Shown here one piece after another: positions 47,774-56,625 of a DNA stretch of 64,000 nt. Within the stretch, counting starts at the first letter, position 1. Every line of letters starts with the position of its first letter. Source of the DNA: CAVQCX01 sp963775335 (GTDB taxonomy: Bacteria > Pseudomonadota > Gammaproteobacteria > Chromatiales > Chromatiaceae); assembly GCA_963775335.1 (NCBI GenBank), contig CAVZIJ010000003.1, positions 62,001-126,000 on the forward strand, written 5' to 3'. Both the position numbers and the translations under genes were made by a program. The notes beneath the pieces were generated by a model. The model worked only from the letters and a program-made list of their open reading frames with translations. It was not told where the DNA came from and did not search any database.

Positions 47774-50700
47774 CCCGCGAACGGCACTCCTATGAGGACC
47801 TGACCCCGCTCCAGCGCTCGGTGTTGGTGATCAAGTCCGTGCGCGAGCGGGTCAACGCGCTCGAACAGGCGAAGACCGCGCCGATCGCGGTCGTCGGGAT
47901 GGGGTGCCGCTTTCCCCGTGCGCACGGTCCGGAAGCCTTTTGGCAATCGCTCGTAGAGGGGCTGGATGCCGTCGGCGAGGTGCCGCACGAGCGTTGGCAG
48001 GGCGCCCCGGGTGATCCCAAGCACCTGACGCAGGGCGCCTTTCTCGACGGGGTCGACCTGTTCGACGCCGGCTATTTCGAGATCAGCCCCCGAGAAGCGG
48101 CGGTCACCGATCCGCAGCAGAGGCTGGTGCTCGAAACCACGGTCGAGGCGCTGGAGAACGCGGGCATCGCGCATGACCGCCTGACGGAGGACAGGGCGGG
48201 CATCTTCCTGGGCGCGATGACCAGCGACTATGCGCAGATCGCCACCGCGGGCGAGCTGGAGCCCCATGTGGTCAGCGGGATCGCCAATTGCTTCATCGCG
48301 GGCCGGACGGCGCATTATCTGCACACCCGCGGCCCGGCGCTGACGGTCGAGACCGCCTGTTCGTCCTCGTTGGTGGCCGTGCATCTCGCCGTCCAGGCCC
48401 TGCGGGCCGGAGAATGCGATCTCGCGCTGGCAGGCGGCGTCAATCTGATGCTGACGCCCGGCGTCCACCGAATCGAGGATGCGGCGCGGATGCTCTCGCC
48501 GGGCGCCCGCTGTCGCCCATTTGCCGCCGGCGCAGACGGCATCGTGCGCGGCGAAGGCTGCGGCATCGTGGTGCTAATGCGCCTTGCCGAGGCCGAGGCG
48601 CGGAACCTGCGCATCGAGGCCGTCATTCGCGGCACGGCCATCGCCCATGACGGGGAAAGTGCTGGCCTGACCGTGCCGAGCGAGGCGGCGCAGCGCCTGG
48701 TCATTGGCCAGGCTGTGGAACAGTCGGGGATCGCCCCAGGCGAGATCGGCTTTCTCGAGGCGCATGGCACCGGCACGTCGCTGGGCGATCCGATCGAGAT
48801 CGCCGCGGCCCTGGGGGTACTCCGCGCCGGTCCGGACCGCTCGAAGCCCCTCGTTATAGGCTCGGTCAAGAGCAACATCGGGCATCTCGAAGCGGCCGCC
48901 GGCATCGCCTCTCTGATGAAGGCCGTGCTTGCCCTGTCGCGGGGCACGATCCCGCCGAACCTCCATTTCGACGCGCCGAACCCGCTGATCGACTGGGAGA
49001 ACACGCCGCTCACCGTGCCCCGGGCGCCGCTGGACTGGCCGGAGACGGGCGCGACCCGGCGCGCGGCCGGGGTCAGCTCCTTCGGTCTGAGCGGGACGAA
49101 CGCGCATACGGTGATGACCGCACCGGCGGACGCGGCGCAGAGCGCCTCCACCGTCCGGCCCATCGCGGCGCCGTTCACGCTTTCGGCCCGGACTTTGCCC
49201 GCCTTGCGAAAGCTCGCGGGACGCTGGGCCGAACGCTTGCGCGCCGATCCTGCGCTCGACCTGCATGACATCTGCCGGACTACCAACGAAGGCCGCGTCG
49301 CGCTCGAGGAGCGGCTGGCCGGGCCCGTTCCCAACATCGCGATGCTTGCGGACGCGCTGGAAGAGGTCGCCAAGGGCGGCGATGGCGCCCCCTTGCGTCA
49401 GGCCCGGTGCCCGGCAACGCCGCCGTCAATCTGCCTGCGCCTGGATGGCGATGCGAAAGACCTGCGTGCCGCTGCCCGGCAAATCGTCGATCATCCCGCG
49501 ACCCGCGCCGCCCGCTCGGCCTGTGTCGACGCGCTCGAACGGATGCAGGCGCTCGCACTCGATGCGCTTCTCGAAGCGGGTCCTCCTCCCGAAGCAAACG
49601 GTCTGGCGCGGACGGCCTCCGCCATTCTGCTCGGCAGCTTCGTCCGGGAGATCGTCCGAGACGTGGACGGCATCGCCGCCGCCGGCCCTTGCCTTTGGGC
49701 CGCGGCGGCCCTTGCCGGCCGGTTCTCGATCGAACAGGCCCTGCGGCTTGCCGCGTCGGAGAACGGTTCGGACGCCGACATCCGCGACGCGGCGCAAAAG
49801 GCCGGGGCGATATCGGAGCCCGGCGAAATCCCGCTCTGGCTGACAGCCGGCGGCGAGACCCAACCGATCGCCCCGGCGGAGCGAATTGACTGGCTCGCGG
49901 CGCGCAACGCACAGCCGGCGGCGATAGAGCCGCAGGATATGGCGGCGCTGACCCCCGCCGCCGACGACCTGGACGCGCAACTGGTCGACCTGTGGCTCGC
50001 CGGAGCCAGAATCGACTGGCGGCTCTTCTACAGCGGTAGCGGCGCGCGCCTCCTGGCCATGCCGACTTATCCCTTCGAGCGTCGGCGTCACTGGGTCAAG
50101 ACACCGGTGTCCCCCCCGGCGACCGCGTCCCCGGCGCCGGCCGGCCGTGCAGATATCAGCGCGGCCGAAACCCCCGAGGATGCCGTGGCGCTCGTCGAGA
50201 GGTTGGGCGATGCCGGGGCGGCGGCGTGGTTGCGCAACGGGCTGGCGGAGCGGGTGCGCGCGCTGGGGCCGAGCCAGCGGCAACTCCTGGCGCGGCTGGT
50301 TGGAGAGCCCGCGACGGTTGCCCCGCAAACCGCGGCGCCAGCCGCGACCGCCCCCGTCGCATCGGATGCGGCGCAGGCAATAGCCCGGGCGCTGCACGAG
50401 ATCGTCTGGCGTCCGGTCTCGACGCCGGAGGCATCGGCGCCGCTCGACGGAACCTGGCTAGTGCTCGCCGTCGATGGCGCGGCCGCTGACAAGACCCGGC
50501 AGCGTCTCGCTGCGGCCGGCGCGTCGGTCGCCACCGGTCAGCTGGACCGCTGCGGCGCAAGTACCTCGGCCGCCGCCGAGTGCCTGCGGTCGGCGGGGCA
50601 TGGCGCGGAGCGCCGGCTGGACGGCATCTGGCTGCTCGCGCCTGCCGTCCCGCCGTCAGGGGACGCGCCTGTCGATCTGCCGGTGGCGCTGCTGCACCTC

Positions 50701-52230
50701 GTCCAAGCCTTCGAGGCTGTCGGAGGCAGTCCGGGGCGGTTCGCGGTCGTCACCAACGGTGCGCAATCCGTCAGGTCTGGGGAGACCGCCATCGCCGAAC
50801 AGGCCGCCCTCTGGGGGCTCGCCGGGACGGTTGCCAACGAATATCCGCAGATGCGCGTCGCCCGGATCGACCTTGACGCCGCCAGCCCAACGATCGATCC
50901 CGCACGCCTTCTCGCCGCGGCGGACGTCGAACCGAGCCTGGCCTGGCGCGAGGGTCAACCCTTCGCCCCGCGGCTCGTTGAAAGCGCGGCGCCCGCCGCC
51001 ACTGAATATGCGGTCCGCAGTGACGCGAGCTACCTCATCACCGGCGGCCTCGGTGCGCTTGGGCTCCAAGTGGCGCAACGGCTTGTCGAGCGCGGGGCGC
51101 GCCACCTGGTCCTTCTCGGGCGCAAAGCGCGCCGCCCGGAAGCGCTCGAGCGGCTGGTCGAGGCCGGCGTCTCCGTCACGCTGAGCGCCACGGATGTGGC
51201 GGACGAAGCGGCGATGGCGGTGCTGTTCCGGCATCTCGCCCAGGCGCATCTGCCGCTGCGGGGAATCATCCACGCGGCCGGTGTGCTGTCGGACGGTGTC
51301 CTGACCCAACAGGATGCCCAGTCTTTCGCCCATGTCCTGCGCCCCAAGCTCGACGGCGCGCGCGTGCTCGACAGGCTTTCGCGCGACCTGCCGCTCGATT
51401 TCTTCATCGCCTTTTCCTCCCTCGCCGAAGTGATCGGCTCGCCCGGGCAAGGCAATTACGTCGCCGCCAATGCGGCGCTCACCGCCGTCATGGCGGCGCG
51501 CCGCGCGCAGGGACGGGTCGGCAAGGCGGTCCGCTGGGGGCCTTGGGCGAGCGCCGGCATGGCGGCGGCTGCAAGCGAGCGGGACCGCGCGCGCATTGAG
51601 CAACTCGGCATCGCGCCACTCGAGGTCCAGCTGGGGCTCGACGCACTCGAGGCCGCCCTGTCCGGACCGACCGATTGCGATCCGGTTGTCGTCCAGGCCG
51701 ACTGGAACGTCTTCGCCGCCCATCCGTCGGCGGCGCGCCTGAAGCGGCTGCTGTCCGAGCTCGTGGAGGTCGCCGAAACGCAGGAGAGGGACGCCGACGA
51801 CACCGCATGGCGCACGCGCCTCGACGCGGTCGCTGATCCGGGCGAGCGGGCGGCACTCGTGCGCGCCTGCATGCGCGATAGTGCGGCGCTGGCGCTGGCG
51901 ATGGCGCCTGAGGAGCTCGACCCCGCCCAGTCGCTGATGCGGTTCGGCTTCGACTCGCTGATGGCGCTCTCGCTGAAGGAAACGGTGCTGCGACGCCTCG
52001 GGGTAGAGATCGACCTGACACGCATTCTCGATGGCGCGACGAGCGACGACCTGGCCCAGGCCGCGCTGGCGCAGCTCGAGAATGCCGGAGGCGACGCGCC
52101 GGGCAAGGCCGACCCGGAGGCGCGGATCGACGCGGTCCGCGCGCAGGAGCTGCTCGAGCGACTGGATGAGCTCGACGAGGACGAACGCGACCGGTTGCTG
52201 AAGCAGCTGCTGCGCGAAGACCTGGCATAG
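47770..52230 (+). CDS. PKS module KS-(inactive AT)-KR-ACP
   Basis: A 1486-residue protein. Docking helix at 8-38 (YEDLTPLQRSVLVIKSVRER), KS with Cys197 (ETACSSSL) and both His blocks, then an AT-derived region in which GHSLG is replaced by GPCLW (Cys641 at the Ser position), while the following AGRFSIEQALRLAA still matches an AT helix. No DH is present. KR from ~1085 (LITGGLGALG, HAAGVLSD, Tyr1230) and ACP Ser1396 (RFGFDSLMAL) follow, then a charged docking tail. The AT cannot use the usual Ser-His dyad, so extender must come in trans. ATG 47770 overlaps the previous stop; longer starts are only frame extension. Confidence 0.9.
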   Translation: MTRERHSYEDLTPLQRSVLVIKSVRERVNALEQAKTAPIAVVGMGCRFPRAHGPEAFWQSLVEGLDAVGEVPHERWQGAPGDPKHLTQGAFLDGVDLFDAGYFEISPREAAVTDPQQRLVLETTVEALENAGIAHDRLTEDRAGIFLGAMTSDYAQIATAGELEPHVVSGIANCFIAGRTAHYLHTRGPALTVETACSSSLVAVHLAVQALRAGECDLALAGGVNLMLTPGVHRIEDAARMLSPGARCRPFAAGADGIVRGEGCGIVVLMRLAEAEARNLRIEAVIRGTAIAHDGESAGLTVPSEAAQRLVIGQAVEQSGIAPGEIGFLEAHGTGTSLGDPIEIAAALGVLRAGPDRSKPLVIGSVKSNIGHLEAAAGIASLMKAVLALSRGTIPPNLHFDAPNPLIDWENTPLTVPRAPLDWPETGATRRAAGVSSFGLSGTNAHTVMTAPADAAQSASTVRPIAAPFTLSARTLPALRKLAGRWAERLRADPALDLHDICRTTNEGRVALEERLAGPVPNIAMLADALEEVAKGGDGAPLRQARCPATPPSICLRLDGDAKDLRAAARQIVDHPATRAARSACVDALERMQALALDALLEAGPPPEANGLARTASAILLGSFVREIVRDVDGIAAAGPCLWAAAALAGRFSIEQALRLAASENGSDADIRDAAQKAGAISEPGEIPLWLTAGGETQPIAPAERIDWLAARNAQPAAIEPQDMAALTPAADDLDAQLVDLWLAGARIDWRLFYSGSGARLLAMPTYPFERRRHWVKTPVSPPATASPAPAGRADISAAETPEDAVALVERLGDAGAAAWLRNGLAERVRALGPSQRQLLARLVGEPATVAPQTAAPAATAPVASDAAQAIARALHEIVWRPVSTPEASAPLDGTWLVLAVDGAAADKTRQRLAAAGASVATGQLDRCGASTSAAAECLRSAGHGAERRLDGIWLLAPAVPPSGDAPVDLPVALLHLVQAFEAVGGSPGRFAVVTNGAQSVRSGETAIAEQAALWGLAGTVANEYPQMRVARIDLDAASPTIDPARLLAAADVEPSLAWREGQPFAPRLVESAAPAATEYAVRSDASYLITGGLGALGLQVAQRLVERGARHLVLLGRKARRPEALERLVEAGVSVTLSATDVADEAAMAVLFRHLAQAHLPLRGIIHAAGVLSDGVLTQQDAQSFAHVLRPKLDGARVLDRLSRDLPLDFFIAFSSLAEVIGSPGQGNYVAANAALTAVMAARRAQGRVGKAVRWGPWASAGMAAAASERDRARIEQLGIAPLEVQLGLDALEAALSGPTDCDPVVVQADWNVFAAHPSAARLKRLLSELVEVAETQERDADDTAWRTRLDAVADPGERAALVRACMRDSAALALAMAPEELDPAQSLMRFGFDSLMALSLKETVLRRLGVEIDLTRILDGATSDDLAQAALAQLENAGGDAPGKADPEARIDAVRAQELLERLDELDEDERDRLLKQLLREDLA

Positions 52231-52245
52231 GGGGCGGACGGCGGG

Positions 52246-55200
52246 ATGAATTTCAGCCTTTTCTATTTCGCGAGCGATGCCGCCGGGCCGAGCGGCGATA
52301 AATACCGGCTGCTCTTGGAGGGGGCGCGCTTTGCCGACGAGCACGGATTCGAGGCCGTGTGGCTGCCGGAGCGGCACTTCAATCCGTTCGGGGGGATCTT
52401 CCCGAACCCCGCCGTCGTGGCCGCCGGCCTTGCGACCATCACCAAACAGGTGAGGCTGCGCGCCGGCAGCGTCGTGTTGCCGCTTCATCATCCGGCGCGC
52501 GTCGCCGAGGAATGGTCGGTCGTCGACAATCTCTCCGGCGGCCGCGTCGACATCTCAGCGGCCCGCGGCTGGGCGAAAAGCGACCGGATCCTCGCGCCGC
52601 CGGCGAGTGCGCCGGCCGGAACCGAGGTCGATCAGTTCTACGAGACGCTCGATCAGATCCGCCGCTTGTGGCGCGGCGAGCGCCTGTCCTTTGCGGACGC
52701 CTCGGGCGCGCGCTCGGAAGTGGCCATCTTCCCGCCGCCGCTCCAGCCCGAGCTCGAATGCTGGGCGACCTGTGCGCAAAATCCCAAGCGGTTCGTCGAG
52801 GCGGGCGAGCGCGGGCTCAACATCCTGACGAGCCTCATCATGATGCCGCTCGACCGGCTGGAGATGAGCCTCGCGGAGTATCGCGAAGCGCGCAAACGCG
52901 GCGGTCATGACCCAGCGACCGGCAAGGTCACGCTGATGCTGCACACATTTCTGGACGAGGACGAGGCAGCGGTCCGGCGCGCCGTTGAGGCGCCCTTCCG
53001 GGAATATCTCTCGATGTCGTTCGATGCCTGGGCAGGGACGAGCGCCCGGCTCGGCGCCCTCGACGAGCGGGAACGCGAGACGATCATCGATTACGCGCAA
53101 GAGCGCTATTACCGCACGAGTGCGTTGTTCGGCTCCGTCGAGACCTGCCTGCCGCTCGTGCGTCGCATCCAGAAAGCCGGCGTCACCGAGATTTCCTGCC
53201 TGATCGACTTCGGCGTCGATCCGCAGACCGTCCTGGCAAGCCTGCCCATGATCGACAAGCTGCGCCAGCGGGCGCGCGAAAAGGGCGCGGCGACGGCGCA
53301 TGGCTCGGCGGCCGAGCGGACCGATCTGCTGCGCCAGCTCTTGCTGAAGCGCTCCGGTCAACAGGAGGCTGCGCCTTCGGACGCAGCCAGGGCAGGCAAG
53401 CCGTCGGATCAGGCCGCGCAGACGCAGCGGCATCGCGCGTCTCTCGGTCAGCAGGCGCTTTGGCTTCTGCAGCAGTCGCTGCCGGAAAGTGCTGCATACA
53501 ACACGGCTGTTTCGCTCCGCATCCTCCAGCCGGCCGACGAGACCGTCCTCCTCCGCGCCTGCCAGCGCCTCTGCGACCGTCATCCCATTTTGCGGACGAC
53601 CTACGAGGCCACGGCCGATGGCCTCTTCCTGGTCGTGCATGCCCACCGACCGCTCGACATCGAACGACTCGACGCGACCGAATGGGACGGGGCTCAGCAG
53701 ATGGACGCGCTGCGCCAGGCCTATGCGCGCCCGTTCGATCTCTCGCAGGCGGCCGCGCGGGTCCATGTCCAATCGCTTGCCGGCGGTGACGTCCTGTTCA
53801 TGCTGGCCGTCCATCATATCGCCCGCGACGGGATCTCGATGACCATCCTCATCGACGACCTCCTGGCGCTCTATGCGGCCGATCGCGACGGCTCTGACCC
53901 GCAATTGCCGCCCCCCGGACGGGCCTTCGCCGACTATGTGGCGGAGGAGGGGGCGCTGCTCGACTCGCCGGAGGGCGAGGAACTGCGCAGGAAGTGGCGC
54001 GCAGCGCTCACTGGGGCGCCGACGGTGCTCGATGTGCCGGGAGACCGGCCGCGGCCGGCCAAGCTCGGCGCGCGCGGCGACACGGTGTCGCGCACGCTCG
54101 AGGGCGGCACGGTGGCGGCGCTCAGGGAAGCGGCCCGGGCTATGGGCGTCACCACAAACGGGCTGCTCTGCGCCGTCTATGCCGTCCTGCTGCAGCGATA
54201 CAGCGGGGCCGACGACATGCTCATCGGCATGCCGGCCGTTGGGCGCGATCGGGCCAGGTTCGCCCGAACCGCCGGCTACTTCGTCAATCCGGTGCCGTGC
54301 CGGGCAACCTTCCAACGCGGGGACGCCTTTTCCGATTTCGCCGCGCGCATGCAAGGCGAGATCGCCCGTGCGCTCGGCGCCCAGGCCCTGCCGTTTCCCG
54401 AGATTGTCCGGCTCGTCGATCCGCCGCGCGACGCGAGCCGGCTGCCCCTGGTGCAGTTCCTGTTCGGCTACATTCGCATCGGCCCCGACCGGCCCCTGGA
54501 CATGGTGCTGTTGCCCGGCGCCGAACCGGGTGAGCAAGAGGTTGCCGGCCTGCGGCTCGAACCCGCCCTCATCGCTCAGGAAGAGGGTCAGTTCGACGGC
54601 ACCCTGGAAGCCATCGAGCGGCCGGACAGCATCCATCTGGCGCTGAAGTACAACACCGATCTCTACAGCCCAGACTTCGCCGCCCAGCTGATGAAGCGCT
54701 ACGTCACCCTCCTGCGCAGCGCGATCGACGCGCCGCAGGCGCCGGTCGAGGATCTGGACATACTGTCGCCCGAGGAGCGGGCTCAGCTCTCCGCCCAGGG
54801 ACGCCAGCCCGTCACCATTCCGGACCTTCCCATCGAGGCCCTCGTGCGCCGGCAGATGAGCGAAACGCCGGAGGCGCTGGCGGTTCGCGATGCGACGCGG
54901 GCCCTCACCTTCGCGCAGTTGGGCGAGGAGGTGGGGCGGCTGGCGGCGCGGCTGCGGGATTGCGATGTCGCTGGGCAGGTCGTCGGCGTCCATGCCGAGC
55001 CCTCTGTCGCCGCGCTGGTGGGGATTCTCGCGGTTCTCGAGGCTGGCGGCGTCTTCCTGCCGCTCGACCCCGCGAATCCGGCGGACCGCCTCGCGTTCAT
55101 GGCAGAGGACAGCGGCGCCACGACAATCCTGACGGATCGCCCGTTGTCCTGGGAGATGCCGGAAGGTCCGCGCGTGGTGGCGCTGGAGCCGGGTGAGGGG

Positions 55201-56625
55201 GCGGCGGGCGAAGGCGCCCGGGGAAAAAGTCCGACCGAAGTCAGCGCCATGCCGCCGGGCGGCGCGGAACGGGCCGCCTATCTACTCTACACTTCCGGCT
55301 CGACCGGCAGGCCCAAAGGCGTTTCCGTCCGGCACAGATCGGTGGTCAATCTCCTGCTGGACCTGCGCGAGCGCATGCCGCTCGTGCCGGGCGAAGTGTT
55401 CTATTCGCTCACGGCCCTGTCCTTCGATATCGTCATCGTTGAGCTGTTCCTGCCGCTGGTGACCGGCGCCGTTCTTGAATTTGCCGGTGCCCATGCGCGG
55501 GACCCGGAGCGGCTGCGCGACCGGCTGCATCGCGGTGACGTGCGCTTGATGCAGGCGACGCCGACGATGTGGCGCCTCATTGTCGAGGCCGGATGGACGG
55601 GGTCGCCGAATCTCGTGGCGGTCACCGCGGGCGAGGCCTTGCAAGAGCCGCTTGCCGAGACCCTTCGTGCCCGCTGCGAACGCCTCTGGAATGGCTATGG
55701 CCCCACCGAGGCGACGGTCTACGCGACCATGATCGAGGTGACCGACACGACCACCCCGGGCTCGATCGGCTGGCCGCTCGCCAATGTCGACGTCTATGTG
55801 GTCGACCGTCAGCTGCGGGAGCTGCCGCCTGGGGTTTGCGGGGAGTTGCTGATCGGCGGAGAGGGCGTGGCCATCGGCTACCACGACCGTCCCGCGCTCA
55901 ACGCGGAACGGTTCGTTCCCGATCCCGTGAGGTCGGGAGAGGGACGGCGCGCCTATCGCAGCGGCGATCGGGTGCGCCGGCTGCGCGCAGGCGACCTGCT
56001 TTATCTGGGGCGCATCGACCACCAGCTGAAGCTTGGCGGCGTGCGGATCGAGCCCGGTGAGATCGAAGCGGTGCTTTGCACGCATCCGAGCGTCGCGCAC
56101 GCGGTGGTCCTTCCGGAAACGATCGAGGACCGTGTGCGCCGCCTCGTGGCCTTCTGGACCCCGACGGAAGCAGGCCGGGAAGAGGACGCGCCCGACCTGC
56201 GGCGATACCTCGCCCAACGGTTACCCTCGGCGATGGTGCCGGCGCGCCTGGTCGCGGTCGACACATTCCCGAGCACGCCCAGCGGTAAGCTCGACCGGCT
56301 CGCGCTTGCCGCAGCGCACCTGCGGCTGGAAGCCGAAGAACAACATGTGCCGACGGGATCCTCGGAGAGCGGGGACGGGCTCGCGGCGATCTGGCGCGAG
56401 CTTCTCGGCGTCGATTCGGTCGAACCGGAAGACGATTTCTTCGAACTGGGCGGCGCATCGCTCGAACGTCATTCAGTTGGTCTCGCGGGCCCAGCAGGCG
56501 GGCTTCTCGCTGGCGACGGCCGATGTCTTCGAGCATTCCACGCTGGCCGCGCTGGAGCAGCTCATCGCCGAACGCGGACCCGTCGAGCCCGACCAACCGT
56601 CGGAGACCGCAGACGACTCTTCTGA
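52246..56625 (+). CDS. NRPS module: luciferase-like monooxygenase-C-A-PCP, ends at a frameshift
   Basis: Residues ~1-345 are the natural-product luciferase-like monooxygenase domain (FSLFYFASDAAGPSGDKYRL, VWLPERHFNPFGG, GGRVDISAARGW). The C domain follows (~390-850) with HHIARDG, second His at 524. The A domain (~860-1380) has LLYTSGSTGRPKGVSVRH, LSFDIVIVELF, NGYGPTEATVYA and TPSGKLDR. The PCP has FFELGGASL with Ser1405. Immediately after, at about 56464, one extra base shifts the frame; the open frame then ends in nonsense at 56625. Removing it continues into NVIQLVSRAQQAGF and the KAS III domains in 56465-58669. The true product is probably about 2140 residues. By eye the A pocket (D235, I236, V239, G322) is too uncertain to name a substrate. 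Confidence 0.85.
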   Translation: MNFSLFYFASDAAGPSGDKYRLLLEGARFADEHGFEAVWLPERHFNPFGGIFPNPAVVAAGLATITKQVRLRAGSVVLPLHHPARVAEEWSVVDNLSGGRVDISAARGWAKSDRILAPPASAPAGTEVDQFYETLDQIRRLWRGERLSFADASGARSEVAIFPPPLQPELECWATCAQNPKRFVEAGERGLNILTSLIMMPLDRLEMSLAEYREARKRGGHDPATGKVTLMLHTFLDEDEAAVRRAVEAPFREYLSMSFDAWAGTSARLGALDERERETIIDYAQERYYRTSALFGSVETCLPLVRRIQKAGVTEISCLIDFGVDPQTVLASLPMIDKLRQRAREKGAATAHGSAAERTDLLRQLLLKRSGQQEAAPSDAARAGKPSDQAAQTQRHRASLGQQALWLLQQSLPESAAYNTAVSLRILQPADETVLLRACQRLCDRHPILRTTYEATADGLFLVVHAHRPLDIERLDATEWDGAQQMDALRQAYARPFDLSQAAARVHVQSLAGGDVLFMLAVHHIARDGISMTILIDDLLALYAADRDGSDPQLPPPGRAFADYVAEEGALLDSPEGEELRRKWRAALTGAPTVLDVPGDRPRPAKLGARGDTVSRTLEGGTVAALREAARAMGVTTNGLLCAVYAVLLQRYSGADDMLIGMPAVGRDRARFARTAGYFVNPVPCRATFQRGDAFSDFAARMQGEIARALGAQALPFPEIVRLVDPPRDASRLPLVQFLFGYIRIGPDRPLDMVLLPGAEPGEQEVAGLRLEPALIAQEEGQFDGTLEAIERPDSIHLALKYNTDLYSPDFAAQLMKRYVTLLRSAIDAPQAPVEDLDILSPEERAQLSAQGRQPVTIPDLPIEALVRRQMSETPEALAVRDATRALTFAQLGEEVGRLAARLRDCDVAGQVVGVHAEPSVAALVGILAVLEAGGVFLPLDPANPADRLAFMAEDSGATTILTDRPLSWEMPEGPRVVALEPGEGAAGEGARGKSPTEVSAMPPGGAERAAYLLYTSGSTGRPKGVSVRHRSVVNLLLDLRERMPLVPGEVFYSLTALSFDIVIVELFLPLVTGAVLEFAGAHARDPERLRDRLHRGDVRLMQATPTMWRLIVEAGWTGSPNLVAVTAGEALQEPLAETLRARCERLWNGYGPTEATVYATMIEVTDTTTPGSIGWPLANVDVYVVDRQLRELPPGVCGELLIGGEGVAIGYHDRPALNAERFVPDPVRSGEGRRAYRSGDRVRRLRAGDLLYLGRIDHQLKLGGVRIEPGEIEAVLCTHPSVAHAVVLPETIEDRVRRLVAFWTPTEAGREEDAPDLRRYLAQRLPSAMVPARLVAVDTFPSTPSGKLDRLALAAAHLRLEAEEQHVPTGSSESGDGLAAIWRELLGVDSVEPEDDFFELGGASLERHSVGLAGPAGGLLAGDGRCLRAFHAGRAGAAHRRTRTRRARPTVGDRRRLF

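Noticed and set aside
56033..56464. Upstream part of the KAS III reading frame
   Set aside because: It reads out-of-frame sequence of the A domain; the real coding sequence enters this frame only at the frameshift near 56464.
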